DNA of 64,000 bases, from the NCBI GenBank assembly GCA_965240325.2, contig OZ251249.1, forward strand, positions 992,001 through 1,056,000, written 5' to 3'. This document shows, one piece after another, positions 44,455-54,858 of the stretch. The notes under the pieces were generated by a model. That model made no database searches and was not told the DNA's origin. It saw nothing but the letters and a program-made list of their open reading frames with translations. Position 1 is the first letter of the stretch, and the number at the start of each line of letters is the position of its first letter. Origin of the DNA: Rebecca billardiae RCC1528. Its lineage: Eukaryota; Haptophyta. A program made the translations under genes and the position numbers.

Positions 44455-45606
44455 ATGGGGTGGGCGGTCGTGCTGCCCACGATGTTGATGTCGTTGGTCG
44501 GTCAGGACCTGCCGACGAGTCTGGCCGAGATGTCCCTCGGTCGCATCCGGCCAGCGGGCGTGGCTAGCTCGTGCGCGCCGAGTGGGCTGTGGACGGATGC
44601 GTCGTTGGCGCGCGAGTTCAGGGCAGCGCTCGCACGCATAGCGTCGGCGCCGCTCGAGCGCGAGCCGTTCCCGCACCTGCACGTGCAGGGCCTCTTCTCC
44701 GACTGCTTCTACCACGACCTGCTCGACCAGCTCCCCGCGAACAGCGCGTTCGCAGCCAGTAGGTATGCCGGCACGGAGCCTCACCATGCCGTGATGTGCT
44801 TGCCTCGCAAGACGCTGGGCCAACCGACTCCCTCTCCTCTCAAAGTGCCCTCGGAATGCTGCAGCAACGGCTCACACGCTGTCACGCCCCGCGACCGGGA
44901 GGCGGCTTGCCAGAGGACGCGGTGCTTTCTCCGAAAGCGCCGGCTGACGCGCGCCGCCAGTAACAACCACGGCTGGGTGCTCATGCAGTCGATGATGACC
45001 GCCGACGGCCCGATGCCGCTCTGGGTGCAGCTGCAGCGCCTTGTGCACTCGGCCGACTTCATGACGCTGCTGGTCCGGCGCTTCTCGCTCGCCGACGGGG
45101 ACGGCATCCCGGTGTGGAAGCGCGAGCGCTTGCGCGACCGCGGCGGGGAGTCGACGCTGCGCAACTCCGCCGCCCTCCGCATCGACCCTGAGTGGTACCA
45201 GCTCACGCCACACATCGACTTGTGGCAGAAGATCGTCACGTGGCAGTTCTTTCACCCCGTCGACGACTCGCTCGCGGCGCGCGGCGTCGGCACCCAGTTC
45301 ATGCGACCGGCGCGCAACCTCGCTGGCACGTTCGTTGCCGACGACCGCGCCAACCCGCCGTGGTTCGCGTGGGAGGCGATGGAGACGGTCAAGGAGATGC
45401 CTGTCGCGCGCAACACCTTCTTCGCCTTCGCACCAAACAACAGGTCGTGGCACGCCGCGTCTATGAGCCCGAGCCAGCTCGACGGCATCAAGCCCGGCGC
45501 GCGAAGGAACTTCCTCGGCTTTGTGACGAGCGCGGCGTTCGATTACCACGGCTTCCAGGATGCGCACGGCGACTATGCGGACCGCTTCTTCTGGCTCAGT
45601 GAGTAG
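44455..45606 (+). CDS. 2OG-Fe(II) oxygenase-like protein
   Basis: An ORF of 383 residues from ATG 44455. The hydrophobic start (MGWAVVLPTMLMSLVG) may be a signal sequence. The block EPFPHLHVQGLFSDCFYHDLLDQLP is typical of the N-terminal part of 2-oxoglutarate/Fe(II) dioxygenases. LTPHIDLWQKIVTWQFFHP supplies the HxD iron ligands and NRSWHAASM the distal histidine, so the metal site looks complete. Such enzymes hydroxylate proteins or small molecules; the substrate is unknown. Residues about 115-175 (from TLGQPTPSP to LTRAAS) look less like the family and may be an insert or a retained intron, although the frame stays open. A short hairpin (CGCCCCTGC/GCAGGGGCG) follows the stop at about 45613-45633. 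Confidence 0.72.
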   Translation: MGWAVVLPTMLMSLVGQDLPTSLAEMSLGRIRPAGVASSCAPSGLWTDASLAREFRAALARIASAPLEREPFPHLHVQGLFSDCFYHDLLDQLPANSAFAASRYAGTEPHHAVMCLPRKTLGQPTPSPLKVPSECCSNGSHAVTPRDREAACQRTRCFLRKRRLTRAASNNHGWVLMQSMMTADGPMPLWVQLQRLVHSADFMTLLVRRFSLADGDGIPVWKRERLRDRGGESTLRNSAALRIDPEWYQLTPHIDLWQKIVTWQFFHPVDDSLAARGVGTQFMRPARNLAGTFVADDRANPPWFAWEAMETVKEMPVARNTFFAFAPNNRSWHAASMSPSQLDGIKPGARRNFLGFVTSAAFDYHGFQDAHGDYADRFFWLSE

Positions 45607-46613
45607 CAGTCGCCCCTGCGCCGCAGGGGCGCGGCCGTGGCATCCTGAGTCATCAGTAGCCAGACCTGTGACGCTGATGCCGAGATGCTCCAGGGCTGTC
45701 GGCTGATCATGCGGCGACGTACGGCGGTCCGTGCGATGGGTCGCCACACCTAGGCCAGCAGCCGGACGACCCGACTCGGACGGCCTGCCGCGCCGGCGCG
45801 CCGCCCCTGACGCGGGCCGCGGCCGGAGTTACACTCGAGTACCAGTTCGGTACTGCTGCAAATATAAAATAACGGTAGTGCGCTGCACGGACAACGCGGT
45901 GCCGCATGCCCGGCCATGACCGGCGCGCTCTCGGATGAATCTGCTGACTCATCAGCAGGTAGCAGAGGCTTCCGTGCTGACGGGATTGTCAGTCCGCGAC
46001 CAGCCGACGGAGTCGTCGTCAGTCTAACTACTGAGCAGAGTGACGACGAGTCGTCGTACTGTAACTGATCGATGGTGTCCGTGCTACGCGGTTATCGGGC
46101 CCGCCGATTATCCGGGGTCAGTCACCGGCGCGACGCGGCCGCGGCCTGATTTTCTGTCGCCGGCTGAATGTGAGGAGCCGCGGGGCGCGGCCGCCGGTGA
46201 GTCTGAGTCATCGATCGTCCGGTCGGATCGGCCGCGCGATGATGCCGATCGACCGCCGCCGCCCCGCGGGCGCGCGGACGGCGCGGGGCCGACTCCATAC
46301 GACGCCGGACTTCCGGCTCACTACCGCCGGTTACGCGGTACGTCTATATAGCTGCTGCTGATACTCCACTACTATCCAGTAGCACCGTGCCAACCCGCCA
46401 ACCGCCCGGACCATAAGGCCGCGCCACACTCACTGGCGGCAGCTCAGACAGCTCAGCGCAGGCCGACTACGACCAGTACCGTCCAGTACGCGACGGTACC
46501 GCGTACTCTTATCGCGCGCCTTGAGAGTTGAGTCAGGAGGCTGTGATCGGACCGCGCCATGCTGCGGCAACGCGCGGGCACTAGCTCTAGGCTAGTGCTG
46601 ATGCGCTGTCAGT

Positions 46614-46629
46614 ATATATATATATATAG
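46614..46629. repeat. (TA)n tract
   Basis: TATATATATATATATA run about 1 kb past the oxygenase stop codon. Confidence 0.85.
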
Positions 46630-47064
46630 TTTTCGTCGCGCCTCACTAGTTGTTTGAGTCACATCATCAGCATATATACACACAGCGCAAGATTTCGGAA
46701 AAGATGTCGTTACGGGCCCCCCCCTGCACCCGCCCGCTCGCGGAAATTCAGCATGGCGACGCGCGGCGCGCTGAAGGGCGGGGAGCGTGCGCGCGCAGTC
46801 CCAGACTACCCCGACGAATTTCCCCGAGCGTCTCCCCATCGATCCAAGACACCCCGCCCTGCCCACAGCTCGAGATCGGAACAGGTGCAGTTGAGGTCGC
46901 GTGCCGCGCGGGCGGCTCGGGCGCCAGTGCGCACCTTTTTTTATGGATGGCCACAGAACACCCTTCTTCCTCGGTGAGGAGGCCATGCACGGCAGCCACA
47001 GGTGCGTATGCATTCGACTGAAGCCTGATCCGCAGCCGGCTGCTGCTCCGAGCACGCACGCCGC

Positions 47065-47166
47065 TCGAGTTTGGAGCTGCGCGGCAAGCACTTCTACTCC
47101 GAGGCGATGATGCCAGGCGTGTGGGGTCAGATCACTGCGATGGCGCGCGAGGAGGGCGGCGACTAG
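47065..47166 (+). pseudogene. Possible C-terminal coding fragment
   Basis: The plus-strand frame ending at TAG 47164-47166 reads LELRGKHFYSEAMMPGVWG, then QITAMAREEGGD. The residue mix is protein-like and unlike nearby Arg/Ala shadow frames. No upstream exon is evident. It may be a remnant or the last exon of an unseen gene. Family not recognised. Confidence 0.25.
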
Positions 47167-47429
47167 GCGTCGCCGCCCGGCGATAACGGCGGAAGTTGTT
47201 GCGGCCCCGCCTCTCGCGGCCCCGCCTGCAGCACTCCGCTTACGGCGTTCGTGTCCGCCGCCCAGATCGAGCCCTCAGAGCGGATGCGGCTCGACGCCTC
47301 ACACGGCGGGTGCAACCTGCAGCGCCGCCCCGCATGACCCAGCTGCCCGCGCGGCAGCTGCCGAGACCACGTGCCCGCGGCTCGACCCCTCCGTGTTGAC
47401 CGCCGTCGTGTCACTACCGCCGCCTGGCC

Positions 47430-48353
47430 GTGCCGACTGCCCGCTGCTCTCACCCTTCCACCTCCCTGCTGCCCGTGCAAGCCGGAGCTCGCCACCAGCT
47501 GCCCGCACTCGTCGACGAGACGCCGATCGCTGGCCCGGCCCATTGCTCATCGCCCGCCGCCCGCACGTCCGCGCCGCGGCGCCCGCCGCACGGCACGCAG
47601 CTCTCGGCGGCAAGCATTGCTGCCGTGGACGGCAGCGCCGACCTGCTCGCGATCCACGTTGCCGAACTGTCGGAGGCGAACGTGCGCAAGAGCTGCGAGC
47701 TGAGCGCCGTGCCGAGACTCGAGAAGCAGCTGCACGCGGAGCGCGCTGCAGCAGCCGAACGGACGGCGGCGGCCGCCGAGACGATGGCTGCACTTAGGGT
47801 GCTGCTCGGCGTGGCCGAGGCCAAGTGGCGCGCAGCCTCGGCCGATGCCGCCGCGAGCAAGCCTGCTCGGCAAACCGCTGCGTTCGCGCTTGCCGCTGCT
47901 GCTCGGCGTGAGGCGCGCGCGCACGTGGCCGAGCGCGCTGCCGCGCGCGAGGAAGGCGCGGAGGAGCTTGGGCGGCTCGAAGCGGACCTGGCTACTGCGC
48001 ACGAGGTGACACGTGCGGCGTGCGGGCGCGCGTCCCAGGCGCGTGCAAGCTCGAGCTCGCGCGCGAAGAACTTGGCGCCAAGCCTCCGCGCACGAGAGCG
48101 CGGCGGAGGCGGTGGCGGCGGTGCGGCGCACGAGCAGCGAGCAGCCGCGCCATCCAGTCGGACGAGCAGTGATGAAGTGCTTCAAAGCTCGGAGTCAGAT
48201 TCACCGTTCACGTCGGTCACGGCCTGCCACGCAGCTGTCGGACTGAGTCCCGGTCCCGGTCATCGTCCGGCGCTGAGTCGTGACTCGCGGCAGCAGCCGC
48301 GCCCGGCGGTGCGGCGCGGTCAGCCCGCGGCGGCCCGCGCGGCTCACTGGTAG
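47430..48353 (+). CDS. Hypothetical coiled-coil protein
   Basis: An ORF of 307 residues. The middle third (about residues 75-205) is Ala/Glu/Arg-rich with heptad-like spacing (VAELSEANVRKSCELSAVPR, EELGRLEADLATAHEVTRA), suggesting a coiled coil. The ends are Ser/Pro/Arg-rich. No named domain is seen. It could also be an exon of a larger gene, or a chance ORF in GC-rich DNA. Confidence 0.35.
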   Translation: MPTARCSHPSTSLLPVQAGARHQLPALVDETPIAGPAHCSSPAARTSAPRRPPHGTQLSAASIAAVDGSADLLAIHVAELSEANVRKSCELSAVPRLEKQLHAERAAAAERTAAAAETMAALRVLLGVAEAKWRAASADAAASKPARQTAAFALAAAARREARAHVAERAAAREEGAEELGRLEADLATAHEVTRAACGRASQARASSSSRAKNLAPSLRARERGGGGGGGAAHEQRAAAPSSRTSSDEVLQSSESDSPFTSVTACHAAVGLSPGPGHRPALSRDSRQQPRPAVRRGQPAAARAAHW

Positions 48354-48694
48354 CAGTCGCCTGACCAAGTTAGAGTCGTGTTATTATCGACCAGTAGGAC
48401 CGTACGTCGTGAGAGTCATCGCGGAGGCTGCTGAGTCAGCTGCGCCCGACCCGCTCCGCGCCTCCGGTCAGCCTCCGCGCCCGCTGCCGCCTCCGCCGCG
48501 GGGCCGGCCGATCGTCGGGCGGTCAGCCGCGTAGTCCGCGATGAAACTCGACGTCCAACGGCCAACCGGTCCGCGCGCGAGTAACCGCCAAACCCGCCGG
48601 TCAAGTCGTAGTGTGAGCCGTGCTGACTGCGTGACGCCGCGGCCGGGCCCGGGCGCGCGGGTGCCAGTAGCTATACTATAGATACTAGCTAGGC

Positions 48695-48724
48695 CCCGGG
48701 TGCCAGTAGCTACTGGCACCCGGG
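48695..48724. repeat. 30-bp perfect palindrome
   Basis: CCCGGGTGCCAGTAG followed by its exact reverse complement. Partial copies flank it at about 48655-48675 and 48725-48745. Confidence 0.9.
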
Positions 48725-49109
48725 CGGTAGCTACTGGCACCCGCGCCACCGGTGACCCGCCCTGCCGCGGCCGCGGCCGCTCGGCCATTGTGACCCGGCG
48801 GCGAGTGAGAGTCCCCGTAGTCAGCTCTCATGATGGCCTCACGCGAGGATCGCGCCGGTACGGACCGCTGCGACGACTGGTGGCGCGCGCCGACTTCTGT
48901 CTGTCTCGTGCAGCGAGCGAGCCGCGGCGCCGGCGGCAGCGGCGGCAGCCGTCGCGCCGCCGACTGCTGCGCTGGCTGCTGCTGCGGCGGCGGAGCTTCA
49001 ACGGCGGCGAGCCGCGCGGCCCGCGCGGTCCGGGCACAGAGCGGCTGAGCTGTGACACGGGATGCCGGACCGTCCCGCCGAGCGGCAACGGTCGTCACGG
49101 GCTGCACGT

Positions 49110-49600
49110 TGGGCTCGGACACGGCCGTGGTGAGGTTGACGAGAGCAAGTACGACCTCGCCGTTGTGCATGAACTTGAGCGAGATGACCGCGCTGAACGA
49201 GCAGACCAAGTCTGTTCGGCACGCCTCGCAGCGTGCGTCGAGGCCGAGGAAGGCTGGGTTCTCAGGAACGGTACTGCAGGCGACGGTGCACACCGAGCGG
49301 ACGTTCTGCTCCACCACCTCCATACCGCCGAGCGCGACGAACTCGGGCGCACACAGTGCCTCGCGCAGGAACGCAGCAGTCAAGCCGCTTCGGCCCCTGC
49401 CGGTCACGTCGCCGAGTCACGCCGCAGCCGCTCATGAATCTTGCGCACCTGCGCGACGAAGAGGGCGGCGCTGCACGCGGACATGCAGATAGCGAGGAGC
49501 GCGACGTGCAACGCGTTCATCGCCGTCGCCAGAGCGCTACCAGACCCACACATCGCCTGCCATGCCGCCTCGACCGCCTCGCGCGAGCTCCACAAACAGT
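49110..49600 (-). pseudogene. Decayed membrane-protein fragment
   Basis: Two minus-strand frames carry protein-like sequence. The first includes a hydrophobic helix (NALHVALLAICMSACSAALF) and ends VRKIHERLRRDSAT at a TGA near 49404. The next frame continues with GRSGLTAAFLREALCAPEFV and VALGGMEVVEQNVRSVC up to about 49125. The two are one frameshift apart, or separated by an unrecognised splice. I take it as the remnant of a larger, perhaps polycystin- or channel-like, protein. The family is a guess. Confidence 0.35.
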
Positions 49601-50594
49601 GCGCTTCTGCCGCGCGAGCACGCTCTGCTGTGTGATCTGGTTGGTGTACCGGTGAAAATGCATCGAGGGGCCCTTCGTATGCGGCATTAGACCTCGCACG
49701 TCCTTCTCCCCGCCCTTCTTTCACGCCAAGTGTCTGCGCGCGCGGCGATCCGCGGCGGCGGGCAGATGCGGCCACATGCAGGCGAGCAGCAGAAAGGGCG
49801 CGCGTGCATGGTGAACGCGTCAGATGCAGGATACGCGATGCGCATTTTGGGCATCTACACTCCGATCCCGCCCATCGCCACTTATTCGCCAGACCCGCAT
49901 CTCCAAGGGGCTCGGCGCTGTGCGCGCCTCTCCGCGCGCGAATGTTCAAATCATGGCCGCGCGTGCAAACGGGGTGCAGGTGGACGATGGATGCGGCGGA
50001 GCGATTCCTGCGCCGCGCCGCAAATGCGGGGAACTGTATTGCGCAGCTGAAGCGCACGCACCATCGCGGCCCAGCCAAGCCGCTCGGTCCCAGGCCGACG
50101 CCAGCTGGCGACGTTCGTCGCGCGATGGGCGATTTCGACGACATCGCGACGCTCTCGACCAAGTCGACTCCGGCCGTCCGCCGGCCGCGTCCAACTGCCG
50201 GCGAGGGGGGGCCACTCGGCGGTTATCGATTTTTTTAATGGGTTCGCCGAATTAGCTTACGGTCGTGGCTGGCGGGCGATCCTGCGCTGTGCATCGGGGA
50301 CGCAATGCTGGACGTATACGACTAGTAGTCCGCCGGCTCCGCCGCGCTCCGGGCCCGGCGCATATATCGCGCTGATGAGCGCGATCGCGGCGGATTATTC
50401 CGCGCGATATCTGCGGCTCTGCTCGCTAACTACTCGCGGGGGACTCCCGCGGACCAGACCCCACTCGTCACACCGTACTCTCAGACAGGCGGCGCCCGAC
50501 GTGATCACTGCTATCCGCGCCGCCGCCGCGGCAGCGGCCGCAGCAGCGGCGCGCCCCACCTCGCGCGAGGCGGCGGGCCGCAGGGCCACGGCGC

Positions 50595-51804
50595 TCAGCT
50601 CGCGACGTAGCGGTAGGCGAGCGGTCCGAGCGGCAGCGAGAGCAGCGCGCACGCCTGCAGCAGCGCGCACGCCTCGAGCGCCCACAGCCGCCAGCCGCGC
50701 ACCGAGAGCAGCCACGCGCACAGCGTGAGTGCCGCGCACCCCTTGGCCAGCATCGACCACACCGAGCGCGAGCGGAAGTGCGACTCGGAGGCCGGGTCTC
50801 GCATGAGCATCTTGGAGGAGAGCATCGGCAGCGTGCTCACCATCAGGGCGCCCACCGCGCACAGCCACGCGCCCGCGGCGGCGCGCGCGCACGGCGCGCC
50901 GCCGCCGAGCCCGCCGAGGAGGAGCGCGGCGCCGCGCGCGGCCGAGGCGTGCGCGCCGCACGTGAGCGCGCTCGCCGCGCTCGCGCACACGCCGCCGCCG
51001 CCGCCCGGCGCGGCGGCGGCGGCGGCGAGCGCGGCCGCGCGCAGCGCGAGCACGATCGGCGCGACCGCCATCAGCGCGCCCTGCGGGGCGGGCACGCCGC
51101 GGAAGAACTTGGCGCGCGAGATGTACGTCGTGGCGAACGCGTCGCGCCGCTCGTCCTGCGCGCCGCCCAGGTCGAGGTGCGGCGCGGAGAAGGCGTGCAC
51201 CGGCGCGGCGCACGCGCCCACGGCGCCGCCGCCGCCGGCCGCGCCGGGCGGCGGCGCGGGCCGCAGCGTGCCCACGTTGAAGCGCGCGAGCCGGTACGCG
51301 GCGCAGAAGACGTACGCGAGGCAGCAGCCCCACAGCAGCCCGTCGAGCCACTCGCCGTCGCACCCCGCCGCCGGCGTCGCGCCCGCCGCCGCCTGCTCGG
51401 CGTCCCAGCGCGTCGCCCACGCGTGCACGATCAGCGCGGGCGCCTGCGCACACGGCGCGCGGCCGGGCAGCGGGGCGGGGCGTCGGCGCGGGCGGCGCGC
51501 GAGCGGGCGCGCACGAGTCGCGCGACGGGGCGCGCGCGGCGACGGCGCGCACCGCGCCAAAGTCGACGAGGTCGCAGAGCGAGTCGAGCTCGCCGCCAAA
51601 CTGCGTGACCGCGCCCAGCCTGCGCGCGACGTGGCCGTCCAGCCCGTCGCACACGGCGGAGACGCCGAGCCAGAAGAGGGAGGCGGCGAACGAGCCGCGC
51701 GTCGCCTCGCGGATCGCGGTCATGCCGCAGCCCAGCGCCGCGAGCGTGAGCAGCGAGGGCGCCACCAGCGCCAGCGACGACGGCGCGCTCGGCGGCGGCG
51801 CCAT
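50595..51804 (-). CDS. pssA: CDP-diacylglycerol-serine O-phosphatidyltransferase (phosphatidylserine synthase)
   Basis: Exons 51804-51553 and 51443-50595 (GT-AG, phase 0) give 366 residues. Exon 1 holds the CDP-alcohol phosphotransferase signature DG-x2-AR-x8-G-x3-D-x3-D as DGLDGHVARRLGAVTQFG, then ELDSLCDLVDFGA. Exon 2 continues with APALIVHAWATRW, AYRLARFNV and FRGVPAPQGALMAVAPIVLAL, which identify the bacterial-type PssA subgroup. Several hydrophobic helices follow. The enzyme joins serine to CDP-diacylglycerol to make phosphatidylserine in the ER or mitochondrial membrane. Two Gly/Ala-rich insertions lengthen it beyond bacterial PssA. The 45-bp element shared with the glycosyltransferase gene lies 232 bp upstream. 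Confidence 0.88.
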
Positions 51805-52035
51805 GCTGGTGTCGATTAAAAGGACACGACGAGCAGGCGGGGTACTTACTTTACGAAAAAGAAGCGCTCGACGCGCTCCCTATTATAATACTGCCGCGAG
51901 GCGGCCGCAGCCAAGGGCGGTAGGTACCGCAGCCCTCGTCCAGGCCTCGCAGGCGGACAGCTGAACGAATTTTTCCGGCGGCGCTACCATCGGCGACGGC
52001 TTCATGCGGGCGGTGACAGTTGGCGGGCGTCAATC

Positions 52036-52080
52036 TCGCCTGCCTGAGCTGTGTGCGTCTCTTATTCTTAGTAAACTGCA
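52036..52080 (-). promoter_or_regulatory. 45-bp element shared with the glycosyltransferase upstream region, copy 2
   Basis: 39 of 45 positions match 36304-36348. Located 232 bp upstream of the pssA ATG, in the same orientation relative to the gene as copy 1. Confidence 0.4.
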
Positions 52081-52084
52081 GTCA

Positions 52085-52245
52085 TGTTGAAGCACCCCCC
52101 CCATGTCCTTCTTTCTGTGGGGGGGGGGGGTGCACCCTGCTCGAAGGGCTGATGGGCAGCAGGGGGGGGGGGGGGGGGGCAACCTGCTCAAGCTCAGGCT
52201 GGCGGGCTGCAGGGGGGGGGGGGGGGGGGGGGGGGGGGGGTGCTC
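52085..52245. repeat. Poly(G)-interspersed repeat units
   Basis: G runs at 52119-52130, 52162-52179 and 52212-52240 are separated by related 31-32-bp spacers containing ACCTGCTC(A)AG and ending GC(A/T)GCA. Similar G runs preceded by TGCA occur at 53055-53076 and 53108-53121, the latter followed by GTTGCAACCTG. Confidence 0.75.
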
Positions 52246-53487
52246 GCACCCCGATTGAGCAGGCCCATTGGGTGCTGCGGCAGGCGCGCGCCGCGGGCCC
52301 GGGCAGGCCGTCGCAGTGCAGGAAGTGGTCCCAGAGCTCTGCAGAGCGCGCCTGCGGCGCAATGACTGGCCTTCATAGCAGTAGTCTTCATCACCCATCC
52401 GCCATCTCATGATATCCGCCTAAGCGGGGGCCATCGCGCCGAGCGCACCGCGCGTGACTCGTGTCGGCGCGGCCGACCGTGACGTCTACGGACTGCTCGG
52501 ATTCGGACGCTCGTCACTCCCAACTGGGAATCGGCCGCCGACTGCACGAGCGGCACCCTGCCTAGGGCGGTCGGCGCGTCGCTGCTCGCGACGCACCTAC
52601 TCCGAAGCAGACGCCCCTCGCCGGCCCGCAAGCTCGGCCACCATGCCACCGCGTGGCGAGCGCAACCGGTTGCGCTCTGGGCTGACCAAGCCAGCAACCG
52701 GGACGGCGGCGCGGACGCCGCGCCACCGCGTCCGCCTGCCGTCGCGGTTGGATTGAGCACGGACCGTAGCACGAAGGCACGTGGCGTGCCAGCGCGCTGC
52801 CAGCCCACCAGCGCTCTCCGTTGCACGTACGCGCACAACGCACGCTTGGCCGGGCGCCGGGGGCCGTGGGGGAATCCAGCGCCGCCATCGTCTCGCTCGA
52901 TCAGAGCGCGCGCCTTCGGCTATGCTGTCCTCATAGAAAGCACGCCAAAAAGGGCCAAAAAATTTCTTCGCCTCGGGCCTGCGGGGCCCCGGGGGAGGCC
53001 CCCCGGACCCCCCGCTGTGGGTCCGGGGGCTGGCGCCCCCGGACTTCCGGTGCAGGGGGGGGGGGGGGGGGGGGGCTACCACCTCGGGGCCGGCGCCAGA
53101 CGCTGCAGGGGGGGGGGGGGGAGTTGCAACCTGATCAGACTCAGAAGGCCCCACAGATGAAGGACACAGTGGCAGGGTTACAACATCATGACTGCAGTAT
53201 TCTGTATTACCGTCCGGTAGATCCGATCGGGTACAGGGGTTGCCTGGGGCCGCAGACGTCACGGGGGGCGGGCGGCAAGGCAGCGCACGCCCAAAGACTC
53301 ACTAAAGAGGCGCAGCGTCAGGTGCCCACGACGGCATGGGCGGCGTCGGCCGGCGCGGTCCCCAGAGACGCTGCGCCCTGCCACCGGGCTGGCCCCCGAA
53401 CGCACGCTGTCAGCGCCAAGCGCGTGTCACGTCGGTCAGGGGGCGGCTCCCGGGAAGTAAGTGCAAGGCGCGGGCCCCGCACCCAAC

Positions 53488-54851
53488 CAAGGAGTCTTTA
53501 AAACCCCACTGGGGAGGAAGGCAAGTGGACCCATGTTCTTGTACGCCGCGGTTCCAGAGTCCGCGGTGCTTTGGAAGCCTGGTCACAGCAGTGGCTTTTA
53601 TTTGTCCGGAGATCGTTCAGAATAGGCGTTTCGGCTAGAAAATCACCACTGAAGCCTGCGAAATCACCGGACTTCAGAACCGCGGCGTACACGGATATCC
53701 CAACTGCAACAGATAGGATCTGATCCTATGGCATAGGATGAGTTCACCAGAGCGCCAGCGGCTCAGTTTTGCGCATACGATCATCGGTGTTGCTATATCG
53801 TACACACAACTCCACCGGCTGTCGACACACACCATCTCCGCCTGCCGCCACTGCCACGGCGGTCGCGCGCGCGCGCGCGCGACCGCGCGCGCGCGCGCGA
53901 TCCTATGCCATAGGATCCGCGCCAGGGACGGCTACATAGGATCGGCATGACAGCGTCAGTTGCTCGCCCCTGGCAGCCGAGCGGCGACCCTGGGCACGGA
54001 CGGCGCCGGCGGGTGCTCGCACCGGATGCCCGCGCTGCCGCCCGCACCGCCGCCCACGCCGCCAGGCGCGTTGCTGCCCGTGGCACACCGATTCTGGGGC
54101 GGGGCGAAGAGAGGGCAACCGCCATCGTGCGTGCGGCCACGGACCTCCCACGATGGTGGCGGCCGTCCTTGTGGACCACGAGCCCACGAATCCAAGAGCG
54201 TGCGGGTCGAGCGTCGCGTAAATCGACTGCGGCACACGCATGGCGTGTCCACAGGTGCGATACCATCCACGCACGCGGCATGGCAAGATGTTCCGGCGGC
54301 TACTTCCGAGGCTTGCTCTACATGCGCGCCGATGCTCGATCGCAACCACCTGACGACGCGACCGACCCGCAGCGGCTTGCGCGCGCAGCCCCGCGGCGTG
54401 ACGTACAATGCCGGCGAGGACCAAAACGCATTGTGGATGAACCTCGTACGGCTCCGGTCGAACACAGTGAACCACGATGTGTGAGCATCAAGCTGGGTGT
54501 CATCTACAAGTGCCACATGTCGGTCGGCGTTGCCGCCGTGGAGTCGCAAGGCGGCAGCGACCGCGACGGCTTCACGCGCTCCATCCGTGGAGCCCAAAAC
54601 ATGCGGTGGTGGTCGAAAATCACAACAAGCTCGCTCTGGCGGATGGTGGCGACACTGCTACCGACCCCTAGGTGCAGTCGTACCATTCAGCAACATGAGA
54701 AAATGTCGTCTGCTGAGTCGTCCCTGGGGCCATCCTATGCCATAGGATTGAATCCTATGGCAGATAGGATCGCAGTGGGATATCCGTACAGAACATGGGA
54801 CCGAGCTCGCACTGGGGGCTTCCTCCCCAGTGGGTTTTTAAAGACTCCTTG
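53488..54851. mobile_element. TIR DNA element, 1364 bp, with 7-bp target duplication
   Basis: Terminal inverted repeats of 33 bp (53488-53520 and 54819-54851) differ at one position and begin CAAGGAGTCTTTAAAA. The flanks carry ACCCAAC on both sides (53481-53487 and 54852-54858). Subterminal inverted sequence includes GGATATCCCA and several copies of the palindrome ATCCTATGGCATAGGAT (about 53718, 53900, 54731). The interior has protein-like frames on the minus strand (VTLVDDT-type region, about 54480-54100) but no recognisable transposase, so it is probably non-autonomous or decayed. It interrupts the tyrosine-recombinase gene. Confidence 0.88.
53545..53686. mobile_element. Nested MITE (142 bp) in the left TIR region
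   Basis: Its ends are imperfect inverted repeats starting GCCGCGGTTC, with 15 of 18 positions matching. GTAC flanks both sides (53541-53544 and 53687-53690). The opposite arm of the host element shows the uninterrupted sequence TGTTCTGTACGGATATCC, which serves as the empty site. The duplication may be GTAC or, as in mariner-like elements, TA. Confidence 0.8.
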
Positions 54852-54858
54852 ACCCAAC

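Larger units (their letters stand above)
45607..47429. other. Intergenic region, lower GC
   Basis: Begins with the 3' end of the oxygenase gene. 45.65-46.6 kb is unique mixed sequence, with a TA tract at about 46614-46629. No motif-bearing ORF is present apart from the short plus-strand remnant at 47065-47166. Confidence 0.4.
48354..50594. other. Intergenic region with palindromes and a gene remnant
   Basis: Holds TGCCAGTAGCTACTGGCA palindromes (48655-48745) and a minus-strand protein remnant (49110-49600). 49.65-50.55 kb is mixed sequence with no supported feature. Confidence 0.4.
51805..53480. other. Intergenic region with poly(G)-interspersed repeats
   Basis: Upstream of pssA and on the flank of the mobile-element nest. 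It contains five long poly(G) runs and a GC-rich block with GGGCCCCGGGGG-type inverted runs at 52980-53045. The end (about 53320-53480) reads as a continuation of the interrupted recombinase frame on the minus strand. No other gene is supported. Confidence 0.45.
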
